DNA of 64,000 bases from Pseudomonas azotoformans (GTDB lineage: Bacteria > Pseudomonadota > Gammaproteobacteria > Pseudomonadales > Pseudomonadaceae): NCBI RefSeq assembly GCF_001579805.1, contig NZ_CP014546.1:4712001-4776000 (forward strand). The letters run 5' to 3'. The position numbers were made by a program, and so were the translations under genes. Of this stretch, positions 46,418-55,472 are shown piece by piece. The notes below the pieces were generated by a model. It was not told the origin of the DNA and did not search any database. It was given only the letters and a program-made list of their open reading frames with translations. Every line of letters begins with the position of its first letter. Position 1 is the stretch's first letter.

Positions 46418-47383
46418 ATGGACATGCTCAATGGCATGCAGGTATTTGCCCGTGTCGTCGACAGTGGCAGCTTCGCCGCCGCCGCTGAGTCTCTGGCGCT
46501 GTCTGGGGCGCAGGTGTCCCGGCTGGTTTCCGAGCTTGAGAAACACCTCCAGACGCGCCTGCTGCAACGCACCACACGGCGTCTGTGCCTGACAGAGTCG
46601 GGCGAACGTTTTTTGCTGCGCTGTCGTGACATTCTGGAAGACGTCAGGGAGGCGACGGCAGAAGCCAGTGGCGCTCACCTCAACCCCCGAGGGCGTCTGC
46701 GTGTGCATTGCATGAGCGGCTTGGGCGTGCTGATCACCCCGCTGGTTGCCCGCTACAGCGAGCATTATCCGCACGTCGGCATCGAACTGACCCTCTCCCA
46801 GCACAACCCGGACCCGCTGGGGGAAGGTCACGATGTGGTGATTTCGATTGCCCGCTCGCTACCGGACTCCGCGCTGGTCAGCCAGACCATCGGCCAGTTG
46901 TTCAGCGTGCCCTGCGCTTCGCCCCGGTACCTGCAACAGCACGGCGTCCCCGAACAGCCGGAGCACCTGAGGCAGCATCAGCGCCTGCATCTGCAAGACT
47001 TCCAGGAAGATGCCTGGTTGTTCACCGGAGCATCAGGTGAAATCGCGATTGCACCCGGTGACAGCTTCAGGACCAACGTGGCCGACGCCATGGTCAAGGC
47101 GACACAGGAAGGCATGGGCATCAGCCTGTTGCCGTTTTTCAGTGTATCGCAGGCGTTGCAGGATGGCTCGCTGGTGCGCCTGCTGGCGGATTACCGACTG
47201 CGTGAACGCAGTGTCTTCGCTGTGTACCCCTCGCGACGCTTTCTGGATGCCAAGGTGCGTACCTGGGTGGCGTTTTTGCAGGTGCAGTTGCCATTGTTGC
47301 TGGACCGGCATGTCGGTGTGATTGATGACCCCGCGTATGCAGCCAAATCCGCCGTAGTCGCTGTCAGGCAGCGCTTGCGGTGA
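46418..47383 (+). CDS. LysR-family transcriptional regulator
   Basis: A 321-residue LysR regulator. The winged helix-turn-helix is at about 3-62 (FARVVDSGSFAAAAESLALSGAQVSRLVSELEKHL) with the RTTRRLCLTESG wing, followed by an effector domain from about 92. The C-terminus is about 20 residues longer than usual and overlaps the stop of the convergent ABC ATPase gene by 20 bp. No target can be assigned; the ABC/TonB cluster is a neighbour but is read from the other side. Confidence 0.85.
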   Translation: MDMLNGMQVFARVVDSGSFAAAAESLALSGAQVSRLVSELEKHLQTRLLQRTTRRLCLTESGERFLLRCRDILEDVREATAEASGAHLNPRGRLRVHCMSGLGVLITPLVARYSEHYPHVGIELTLSQHNPDPLGEGHDVVISIARSLPDSALVSQTIGQLFSVPCASPRYLQQHGVPEQPEHLRQHQRLHLQDFQEDAWLFTGASGEIAIAPGDSFRTNVADAMVKATQEGMGISLLPFFSVSQALQDGSLVRLLADYRLRERSVFAVYPSRRFLDAKVRTWVAFLQVQLPLLLDRHVGVIDDPAYAAKSAVVAVRQRLR

Positions 47384-48977
47384 GGTGCCGACCCGGAATC
47401 GCAGCAATCAGCTCTCGCGTGTAATCACTCGCCGGCCGATTGAATATCCGCTCCACCGAACCCTGCTCAACCACCCGGCCATTGCGCAACACCAGCACTT
47501 CATGGGCAAAGTTGGCCACCACCGACAGGTCGTGGGACACCAGCACATAGGCAATGCCCATCTCCCGTTGCAGCTCTTCCAGCAGATCCAGAATGTGCGC
47601 CTGCACCGACACGTCGAGCGCGCTGACCGGCTCATCCAGCAGCAACAGGTCCGGCTTCAACGCTAGCGCCCTGGCAATGGCGACGCGTTGGCATTGGCCG
47701 CCGGACAGTTCGCGTGGCAGGCGGTCCAGGTAGCTGACTGGCAGGTGTACGCGACTGATCAATTCCCGCGCGGCCTGTTCCAACGCTGGCCCCTTGAGCA
47801 AGCCGAACGAGACCAGTGGTTCGACGATGCTGTCAAACACGGTGAAGCGCGGGTCCAGCGCGGCGAACGGGTTTTGCTGCACCAGTTGCAGGCGCTGGCG
47901 CAGCGGGCGGAAGTCGCGCCAGCTCAGGTGCGTGACGTCCTGCTGTTCGAACCAGACCTGGCCCTGGCTCGGTTTTTCCAAGCCCAGGGCGATGCGCAAT
48001 GCAGTGCTTTTGCCCGAACCCGATTCGCCGACGATGGCCAGGGTCTGGCCGGGATACACCTGCAGGTTGAGATCTTCAAGCGCCACAAAAGTCGACTGCT
48101 CACCTTTTACCTTGGCCAGCGCAAACGTCTTGCCCACGTTTTGCAGGCGCAATATCGGCTGTTGTGCCGGGTCAACCCGTACCAACGGTTCACGACGTTT
48201 GGCAAACGCGGGCGCGGCGGCAATCAGCGCGCGAGTGTAGTCGTGCTGCGGGGCATCGAGAATCTGCCGTGGCGGCCCCTGTTCCACCAGTTCACCCTGC
48301 TGCATCACCAGGATCCGGTCAGCGCGGTCGGCTGCCACACCCAGGTCGTGGGTGATGATCAACAGCGAAATCCCACGCTCGCTGACCAGGCGTTGCAGGT
48401 GGTCGAGGATCTTGCGCTGCACGGTGACGTCGAGGGCGCTGGTGGGCTCGTCGGCGATGATCAGGCGCGGGTTGCCGGCCAGGGCAATGGCGATCAGCAC
48501 GCGCTGGCGCATGCCGCCGGACAGTTCATGGGGATACTGACGGGCGCGCAGCACGGGTTTGTCGATGTCGACCTGTTGCAGCAGCTCGACAATGTCTGCA
48601 TCGACAGCGGGGTAGCGTTTGCCCTTGGCCAGGATCAGCGCCTCGGCGATCTGCTGGCCGACACGCAACGTGGGGTTGAGGCTGACCATCGGGTCCTGGG
48701 GCACCAGGCCGATAGTGCGGCCGCGCAAGGCACGTTTTTTGCGTTCATTGGCGTGGGTCAGGTCCTGGCCGTCTACCCACAGTTGGCCGGCGCTGATCTG
48801 CGCACTCTCCGGCAGCAGACCCAGGATCGCGTTGGCCAGGGTCGATTTGCCGGAGCCGGACTCGCCGACAATCGCCACGGTCTCGCCCTGGGCAATGCTC
48901 AGGGATAGGCGATCGACCGCCGTGTTGCCGTGCCGATAACTGACACTGAGTTGGCGAACATCCACTAAAGCATTCAT
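47364..48977 (-). CDS. Fused DppD-DppF type ABC transporter ATPase
   Basis: A 537-residue protein with two complete ABC ATPase domains of the oligopeptide/nickel type. Domain 1 (about 1-255) has GESGSGKST and LSGGMRQRV; domain 2 (about 275-530) has a second GESGSGKST and LSGGQCQRV. The YejF/GsiA family has the same fused layout. It energises import by the two permeases encoded upstream. The ATG at 48977 overlaps the permease stop (ATGA); the frame open to 49256 lies in that permease gene. Confidence 0.9.
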   Translation of the reverse strand: MNALVDVRQLSVSYRHGNTAVDRLSLSIAQGETVAIVGESGSGKSTLANAILGLLPESAQISAGQLWVDGQDLTHANERKKRALRGRTIGLVPQDPMVSLNPTLRVGQQIAEALILAKGKRYPAVDADIVELLQQVDIDKPVLRARQYPHELSGGMRQRVLIAIALAGNPRLIIADEPTSALDVTVQRKILDHLQRLVSERGISLLIITHDLGVAADRADRILVMQQGELVEQGPPRQILDAPQHDYTRALIAAAPAFAKRREPLVRVDPAQQPILRLQNVGKTFALAKVKGEQSTFVALEDLNLQVYPGQTLAIVGESGSGKSTALRIALGLEKPSQGQVWFEQQDVTHLSWRDFRPLRQRLQLVQQNPFAALDPRFTVFDSIVEPLVSFGLLKGPALEQAARELISRVHLPVSYLDRLPRELSGGQCQRVAIARALALKPDLLLLDEPVSALDVSVQAHILDLLEELQREMGIAYVLVSHDLSVVANFAHEVLVLRNGRVVEQGSVERIFNRPASDYTRELIAAIPGRHLTASAA

Positions 48978-49873
48978 CGCGGGGTTTCCTCGAAGGTGCG
49001 GGCGATATGGTTGAGGCTGAACACCACGGCCACCAGGAACAGGCCCGGCAGCAGCGACACCCACGGGGCGGTGATGAGGAAGTGCCGACCATTGGCGATC
49101 AGCGTGCCCCACTCGGCGGCGGGGGGCACTGCGCCGAAACCGAGGAAGCTCAGCCCCGCGGTCGCCAGGATCGCAGCGCCAAAGTCGAGCGTCGCCAACA
49201 CTGCCACCGGGCCCCAGGCATTCGGCAGGATGTGGCGCAACAACGTACGGCTCCAACTTGCACCGCCCAGGCGCGCGGCTTCCACGTAGGGCAACGTCTT
49301 GACCCGCAACACCTCGGCGCGGGTGGTGCGGGCGAACCCAGGAATAATGCCGACGCCCACCGCGATGGCCACCGGTACGGTGCCGAAGCCGATCGCCGTG
49401 ACAATCGCCAGGGCCAGCAGCACGCCTGGCAAGGCCAGCAGCACATCGACGAAGCGCATGATCACCGAGTCGATACGCCCGCCGGCAAAGCCCGACAGAA
49501 TGCCCAGCCCCAAGCCGCCGAGCAGGGCGATGCCGACGGCCAGCGAGGCGGCCAGCATCGATAGGCTCGAACCGTAGACCACACGGGTAAACAGGTCGCG
49601 GCCCAGTTCATCAGTGCCAAACCAATGGGTGAGGCCTGGTGCGCGCAGCTTGTCGACAGGCGAGGTGGCGTAGGGGTCAAAGCTTGTCAGTAGGTGTGGC
49701 GCCACGGCTGAAATCAGTGCGAAGAGCACCAGCAACAGTGCCAGGCTGAAACCAGGCCGTCGCAGCAAGGGCAACAACACGGCCGTCGCGCGCTGCAACC
49801 GGCTGCGGCGACGCCACAGCGGTTGGCTGACCGGGATGGCTGTGCCGCGCAGGTTCTGCTCAAGGATGGTCAT
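48974..49873 (-). CDS. Peptide-type ABC permease, DppC family
   Basis: A 299-residue inner-membrane permease with an N-terminal OppC/DppC extension, six helices, and the DppC signatures GTDELGRDLFTRVVYGSS and, in the EAA loop, EAARLGGASWSRTLLRHILPN. It is coupled to the fused ATPase by a four-base overlap and lies four bases after the DppB gene. Confidence 0.9.
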   Translation of the reverse strand: MTILEQNLRGTAIPVSQPLWRRRSRLQRATAVLLPLLRRPGFSLALLLVLFALISAVAPHLLTSFDPYATSPVDKLRAPGLTHWFGTDELGRDLFTRVVYGSSLSMLAASLAVGIALLGGLGLGILSGFAGGRIDSVIMRFVDVLLALPGVLLALAIVTAIGFGTVPVAIAVGVGIIPGFARTTRAEVLRVKTLPYVEAARLGGASWSRTLLRHILPNAWGPVAVLATLDFGAAILATAGLSFLGFGAVPPAAEWGTLIANGRHFLITAPWVSLLPGLFLVAVVFSLNHIARTFEETPR

Positions 49874-49876
49874 GGT

Positions 49877-50827
49877 CTAAGACACCTTTGGCGTGTGGGA
49901 GATGCGCGGGTCGAACCAGGGGTAAAGCAGGTCGACCAACAGGTTCACCAATACAAAGGCCGCAGCCGACACCGCGACGATGGCCAGTACCACCGGAATG
50001 TCCTGGCGCAGCACCGCCTCCTGGGCCAGTCGACCAATGCCGGATCGCGCAAAAATGGTCTCCACCAGCACCGCGCCGGACACCGTATTGCCGACCTGCA
50101 AGCCGATCAGGGTGAGGATCGGCAGCGCGGCGTTCTTGAACCCATGGCGCGCCTGCACCTGACCCCGGCTGAGGCCCTTGGCGTAGGCGGTGGTGATGTA
50201 GGACTCTTTCCAGACACCCTGGAAGCTCCGTTGCAGTACCTGGGCGTACACCGCCGCGCTGGGAATGGCCAGGGTGACGGCCGGCAGCACCAGGCTTTCG
50301 AAGCCTCGGCTGCCGGTGGCGGGAAACCAACCCAGGCCAAAGGCAAACACCTGGATCAGCAATAGCCCCATCCAGAACACCGGCACCGAAAAGCCCAGGG
50401 ACGGCAAGCGCGTCAACGCTTTCTTCAACGGTTGCCAGCGGATATAGGCGGTCAGGTAAGCCAGTCCAATACCGCCCAGCAACGACAAGACGATAGCCAA
50501 GCCCGCCAACGACAAAGTTTGCGGCAGGCGTTCAACCAGCAGCTCGGCGACCGGGCGGTTAAGCGAAAGCGACTGCCCGAAGTCACCTCGAACGGCGCCC
50601 CACAGCAGGTCGAAATACTGTTCGAATACGCCCTTGTCCAAACCGTAATAGGCCCGCGCCTTTGCCAGGTCTTCTACCGACAGCGCGTCGGCTTCCATGC
50701 CCGAGGCGCTGAGCATCAGTGACAGCGTGTCGCCCGGCAGCAGATAGAGAATGAAGTACGTGATGCTATAGGCACCCCACAACACCAGCAGCGCCTGGCC
50801 GACCCGACCGATCAGGTAGCGGCTCAT
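49877..50827 (-). CDS. Peptide-type ABC permease, DppB family
   Basis: A 316-residue inner-membrane permease; the N-terminus RVGQALLVLWGAYSITYFILYLLPGD is the conserved DppB start. The EAA-like loop YITTAYAKGLSRGQVQARHGFKNA contacts the ATPase. It overlaps the binding-protein gene by four bases. Confidence 0.9.
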   Translation of the reverse strand: MSRYLIGRVGQALLVLWGAYSITYFILYLLPGDTLSLMLSASGMEADALSVEDLAKARAYYGLDKGVFEQYFDLLWGAVRGDFGQSLSLNRPVAELLVERLPQTLSLAGLAIVLSLLGGIGLAYLTAYIRWQPLKKALTRLPSLGFSVPVFWMGLLLIQVFAFGLGWFPATGSRGFESLVLPAVTLAIPSAAVYAQVLQRSFQGVWKESYITTAYAKGLSRGQVQARHGFKNAALPILTLIGLQVGNTVSGAVLVETIFARSGIGRLAQEAVLRQDIPVVLAIVAVSAAAFVLVNLLVDLLYPWFDPRISHTPKVS

Positions 50828-52452
50828 GGCGTACCGATCTCGATATCACCCAACAGCGCAAAACCCTCGGCGGTCCAGCGGAAGTTTTTCACCTTGGGCG
50901 AGGTTGCCGCCTGCCACACGCGCTCGTAGATCGGGAATGCCGAACTCTCATCAATCAACAGGTCTTGCAGGTCGCCATAGGCGGCTGCGCGCTGCGGGCT
51001 CTGGGTGGCGGTGATGCCTGCATCAAACAACGCCTTGGCTTTGTCCAGTACCGCAGGTTCGTAGGTGTTGGTGGCCACGGTTGAGCTGTTGGCGCTGCGC
51101 GGATCGAGGATGGTTTGCAGGATGATCGGGTCGGCGCGGGTCATGTAATTAATGGTCAGGTCGTAGTTGCCGGCGGAGTTGTTGGCGACCCATTCGGCCC
51201 GGGTGACTACGCTGAGTTTCAACTCGATACCGACCTTGCGCAGTTGGTCCTGGATCAACACATCGCCGGCGGTCTCGGCCGGGCTGATGTTATAGCTCAG
51301 GCTCAGGCGCTTGCCGTTTTTCTGCCGGTAGCCATCCGTGCCCTTGGCCCAGCCGGCTTGATCCAGCAGGCGTTCGGCACCCGCGGGGTCATAGGCCAGT
51401 TTGTTGCCCTGGCTTTTGAAGTACGGCGTGGTCACATCGAAGATGCCGTCGACCACCGGGAATTCGGCGTTATAGACGGTGCTCGCGTAGCTCTTGCGGT
51501 CGAGGGACTTCTGCACTGCCAGGCGTACTTGCTGGTCAGCCAGGATGCGTTCACCACGGGTGTTGGGATACAGGTTCAGCGCCGGCCCCGGCAACGAACG
51601 GCTCTGGATCGTCGCGCCCTTGGACTGAAACAACTTCAGGTCAACTTCCGAGAACGGGTTACGCGGCCACAGGATGTCGGTCTTGCCTTGCAGGAACAGG
51701 CCGTTGCGCACGCTTTCCTCGGGGATGTAGCTGATGTCCACCGCGTCCAGGTGCGCTTCGCCCTGGTTTTTCATATTGGCCGAGGCCCAGGCGTAACCCT
51801 TGCGCTTGGTCAGGTGCGCCCCGACTTCTGGCGTGTAGCTGGCCAGCACGAACGGGCCGGTGCCGATGATCTTGCCTAGGGAGCGCTCTTTGACCGTCAG
51901 TGCGTAGGAGGCGGGCGCGAGGATCGCCAGGTTGGTGGTGGAAGTGGCTTGCAGGAAGCCCGCATTGGGCTTGGACAACACCAGCTTGACGGTGAAGTCA
52001 TCGACCACTTCGGCATGGTCGTAACCTGCCAGGTAGGTGGCGCCGAAAGTGGCGGGCAGCTCGGTCGCCAGGGCCTTGTCGCTGTCAAACGCAGTTTTCA
52101 CCGCCTTGGCATCGAAGCGTTCGCCGTTGCTGAAGGTGACGTCCTCACGCAGGTGAAAGGTATAGGTCAGCGCGTCGTCACTGACTTCCCAGCGTTTGGC
52201 CAGCCAGGGAATGATCTTGCCGGTCTGCGGGTCCTGGTCGGTCAGGGACTCGGCGACGTTGCGCAGCAGCACGCGGTGTTCCAGCCAATACACCTGGAAC
52301 GGGTCGACGCTGACCAAGGTGGTGTTGTCGCCAAAAAACGCGATGTTCAGGGTTTTGCCCGCCTGGGTGTCAGTCCCGGGCGAGCAGGCGGCGAGGCTCA
52401 GCGCCAAGGCGCAGGGGGCCAGCAGACGGCTCATCAAGTTGGAGGTATTCAA
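50824..52452 (-). CDS. Periplasmic substrate-binding lipoprotein, SBP_bac_5 family
   Basis: A binding lipoprotein of 542 residues for the ABC importer. The best start is TTG at 52452, with GAGGG eight bases upstream, giving MNTSNLMSRLLAPCALALSLAAC with the lipobox LAAC; ATG 52434 is the alternative. The frame open to 52791 lies in the receptor gene. The body has the cluster 5 pattern PWLAKRWEVSDDALTYTFHLREDVTFSNGERFDAKAV. Cluster 5 members bind peptides, nickel-chelates, opines or metallophores; no ligand can be read off. It lies 26 bp after the TonB receptor. Confidence 0.9.
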   Translation of the reverse strand: MNTSNLMSRLLAPCALALSLAACSPGTDTQAGKTLNIAFFGDNTTLVSVDPFQVYWLEHRVLLRNVAESLTDQDPQTGKIIPWLAKRWEVSDDALTYTFHLREDVTFSNGERFDAKAVKTAFDSDKALATELPATFGATYLAGYDHAEVVDDFTVKLVLSKPNAGFLQATSTTNLAILAPASYALTVKERSLGKIIGTGPFVLASYTPEVGAHLTKRKGYAWASANMKNQGEAHLDAVDISYIPEESVRNGLFLQGKTDILWPRNPFSEVDLKLFQSKGATIQSRSLPGPALNLYPNTRGERILADQQVRLAVQKSLDRKSYASTVYNAEFPVVDGIFDVTTPYFKSQGNKLAYDPAGAERLLDQAGWAKGTDGYRQKNGKRLSLSYNISPAETAGDVLIQDQLRKVGIELKLSVVTRAEWVANNSAGNYDLTINYMTRADPIILQTILDPRSANSSTVATNTYEPAVLDKAKALFDAGITATQSPQRAAAYGDLQDLLIDESSAFPIYERVWQAATSPKVKNFRWTAEGFALLGDIEIGTP

Positions 52453-52478
52453 TGGAGTGCCCTCAGGTGGCGTTTGGA

Positions 52479-54899
52479 TCAGAAGTCGTAGGCGAGCTTG
52501 GTGTACCAGTAGCCGCCGCCGGGATAGAACGGCGGGTTGCCGTAGGCGGCCAGGCCGAGGTTGCTGTACACCGCGTGTTTGTCGGGGCGCACGTCGAAGA
52601 TGTTGGTACCGCCGATGCTGACGGTGAGGCTGTCGACGAAGGTGTAGCTGATGTCCAGGTCGGTGATCCATTTGGCGCCGAAGCTGCGGTCGCCGCTCGG
52701 GTTGACCGCCAGTGTCTTGACCGCGGCGTAACGGGCAGTTTGCAGATTGACCGCCAGGTCCTCGACCTTCCAGTTGGCGCCCAGGATCCACTTGGTCTTG
52801 GGTGACGCGTCGGTCAGGTCGCCTTCACGGTCACGGCCCACCAGGGTCACGCCTGAACCGGCCAGCGCACTCGGCGTGTCGCGGGTGCCTTCGATGGTGG
52901 TCTTATTCCAGTTGAACCCCAGGCTCCAGCGCACATCACCCCAGGCATCCAGTGGCGTGGTGTGGTCGGCGACCACGTCCAGGCCCTTGGTACGGGTGTC
53001 GAACGCATTGGTGTAGTAGTTGACCCAGGTGCCGGTGGGCACGCCCTGGGCGGCGAGGATGGCGTTGATCGCGCCGTTGCCACGGTCATAAATGTTGCTG
53101 GTCAGGGCGATGCGGTCGTCGATGTCAATCAGGTAGGCATCGGCGGTGATGCTGGTGCGTGGCGCCGGTTGCCAGGTCAGGCCCAGCCCCAGGTTGCGCG
53201 ATTTCTCCGGCTTGAGGTCATCACCACCGAGGGCCTTGGCCAGGTTGCTGCCGGACGGCGTCAGGCGGGTTACCGCCGGCACCACGTTACCGTTCACGTC
53301 GGTCGCCACCCGGTTGTCGGCCACGGTGTAGCCGATCTGGGTCAGGGACGGTGCACGGAAGCCGGTGCCGACGGTGCCGCGCACGGCCACGGTGTCGGTC
53401 AATTCGTAGCGCGAATTCAGTTTCAGGCCGAACGTATTGCCCGAGTCATCGTCGTAATGTTCGACGCGGCCAGCGACGTCGAGAAACCAGCGCTCGGTCA
53501 GGTCGAAGCCCAGGTCCAGGTAGCCCGCATAGTTGTTGCGGATCAGGCTCACTTCGTCTTCAGGGCGAATCGTTACTGCGGCCTGCGCGCCGGAAGCGGC
53601 GGGGTAGGTGCCGGTGATATAGGCCTCGCGGTCGCCGGCGAAGGTACTGAAATGTTCCCAACGATGCTCCAGGCCCGCCGACACCTGCACTGGCGGCGTC
53701 AGGTTGAACAAACTGTCGTAGCGGCGGGTGAAATCCAGGTTGTTGACCCATTGCTCGAAGCGAAAGGTCGCCAGGTTGTCGAACTTGGTGGGGGACGCCG
53801 TGCCCAGCGACGGGTTGATATTGAGGTCGCTGGAGTGGTGCACGTTATTGCGTCCGTAGGTGGTGCTCAAGTCCCAGTTCCAGTCGGCCACCAGGCCCTT
53901 GCCGCCGAACAGCAGCTGGTAGTCTCGGTCCTTGATGTTGTTGAGCGGGAAGTAGCCGTCCGGGAATACCTCAGGGACTGCGGCGGTGCCGGTCGGCAGG
54001 CGGAAATAGTTGGCGGCCTCGGCATCGCGTTCGCCGTAGGTGGAGAACGAATACAGCGTCAGGTCTTCCAGCGGCAGTTCGGCGTTGTAGGCCAGGTTGA
54101 AGGCCTTGAGATCCGGGTCGCCATTCTTGATCGCGACACGGTCCCAAGCTGCTTCCTTGGCGGGGTCATTGAATGCCCGCACGCTGCGGTCGGCTTTGTC
54201 GTTCCAGGACGCGCTGCCGCGTTTGCGCGCGTCGGCCGAGAAGTGGAAGAAGCCGCCCTGGCCCAGTTCAAAACCCTGGTCGCCCGCCACCTTGATGGTC
54301 TCGCCCTGGCCGGAATACAGCTGGCCGTAGCTGGTTTCCAGGTGGCCGCCGCTCTTGGTGTTCTTGAGGATGATATTGATCACACCCGCCACTGCGTCGG
54401 AGCCGTACTGTGCGGCAGCGCTGTCTTTGAGCACTTCGATATGGTCCACCGCGCTGACCGGGATCAGGTCGATGTCCACCGCATTCGCACCGCTGTTATC
54501 GATCGAACCGCGTTGGCCGGTGGCGCCGTTGTGGCGGCGCTTGCCGTTGACCAGCACCAGCGTGTAGGCCGGGCCGAGGCTGCGGTTGCTCAGGGGCCGT
54601 GTCACCGAGTTATAGCCGGCGATGTTCGTGCCGAAGTTGAACGACGGCAGCAGCTTGGCAATCGCCTCGGACAGCTCGGCGCGACCGGTCTTGAGCAACT
54701 GGTCGCTGTTAATCACATCGATGGGCGCCGGGCTGTCGGCCACTGTGCGCTCCTGGCCACGCAGACCCGTGGAGATCACGGTCACGGTGTCGAGCTTGGC
54801 GTCTTCGGCGAAGGCGGGCGCCGCTGCCATCAGCATGGAGCTGGCCAAGAGTGACAGGTGAAATTTGTTAAGGGCGGTGGGGAGTGCGATGTCTGGCAT
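52479..54899 (-). CDS. TonB-dependent outer-membrane receptor
   Basis: An 806-residue receptor. The signal peptide spans about 1-31 (ending APAFA), a TonB-box-like DTVTVIS lies near 36-42, the plug (about 55-175) has VLVNGKRRHNGATGQRG and VDHIEVLKDSAAAQYGSDAVAGVINI, and the 22-strand barrel ends in aromatic YWYTKLAYDF. No N-terminal FecA-type signalling domain is present. It heads an operon with the peptide-type ABC importer, so the two membranes are served by one transcript. No Fur box was seen upstream, so the ligand need not be an iron chelate. Confidence 0.92.
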   Translation of the reverse strand: MPDIALPTALNKFHLSLLASSMLMAAAPAFAEDAKLDTVTVISTGLRGQERTVADSPAPIDVINSDQLLKTGRAELSEAIAKLLPSFNFGTNIAGYNSVTRPLSNRSLGPAYTLVLVNGKRRHNGATGQRGSIDNSGANAVDIDLIPVSAVDHIEVLKDSAAAQYGSDAVAGVINIILKNTKSGGHLETSYGQLYSGQGETIKVAGDQGFELGQGGFFHFSADARKRGSASWNDKADRSVRAFNDPAKEAAWDRVAIKNGDPDLKAFNLAYNAELPLEDLTLYSFSTYGERDAEAANYFRLPTGTAAVPEVFPDGYFPLNNIKDRDYQLLFGGKGLVADWNWDLSTTYGRNNVHHSSDLNINPSLGTASPTKFDNLATFRFEQWVNNLDFTRRYDSLFNLTPPVQVSAGLEHRWEHFSTFAGDREAYITGTYPAASGAQAAVTIRPEDEVSLIRNNYAGYLDLGFDLTERWFLDVAGRVEHYDDDSGNTFGLKLNSRYELTDTVAVRGTVGTGFRAPSLTQIGYTVADNRVATDVNGNVVPAVTRLTPSGSNLAKALGGDDLKPEKSRNLGLGLTWQPAPRTSITADAYLIDIDDRIALTSNIYDRGNGAINAILAAQGVPTGTWVNYYTNAFDTRTKGLDVVADHTTPLDAWGDVRWSLGFNWNKTTIEGTRDTPSALAGSGVTLVGRDREGDLTDASPKTKWILGANWKVEDLAVNLQTARYAAVKTLAVNPSGDRSFGAKWITDLDISYTFVDSLTVSIGGTNIFDVRPDKHAVYSNLGLAAYGNPPFYPGGGYWYTKLAYDF

Positions 54900-55472
54900 G
54901 TAGGCAACCTGGGGGCTAGGGAATACGTCCTCCGCCAGGTATGGGGTCGGTCTGTGAAACGAAGATAATCCTATAAAAAACCTGAGTGAAAGTCTTTTTT
55001 GGAATAAGCTAATTATTATAAATAGGCATTATTATGGTGCATAACATCACATATTTTTATTTAGTGCGAGGCTCTCGCTGCCACTCCTGGCAATTTAGAC
55101 AGAGCGGAAGTCTCTGGTGATTTTCAATTTAGTATTGAAAGTGTATCCGTTTTCACAGACTGCTATCGCGGTACGCAGTTCGTTACGCTGGTCACACCTC
55201 TAACCCCAGCAGCGGATATCTATCATGTCACTCACTACGCTTATCACGATTGCCAAGCGCGTCGACGCCGTTCTTTTCAAGCTATGGCGCCTCCACTTGA
55301 GGCCTGTCGGTATGTCCTCCCAGTTCTGTGATCAATGCCCTGATCGACTCAAGCGACCCTGATCGCATTCTCTTCATTTTGATGAAACTGTTATCGACAG
55401 TCGCTGGGTAATTCCGTCCATCCTGTCCAACCGAAGCCCACTGGCCTGACCAACAGGGCTTGGAGCACCGCC
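54900..55472. other. 573-bp AT-rich intergenic region
   Basis: The region separates the divergent TonB receptor and the Yellow-family gene and is clearly richer in A and T over 54950-55150. No Fur box or terminator was recognised. One short open frame (55225-55362, 45 codons, start ATG, ending with a C-D-Q-C pair) is present without a clear ribosome binding site. Confidence 0.5.

Noticed and set aside
54900..55000. Fur box before the TonB receptor
   Set aside because: The AT-rich stretch has no acceptable match to the GATAAT-type repeat; calling one would be driven by composition.
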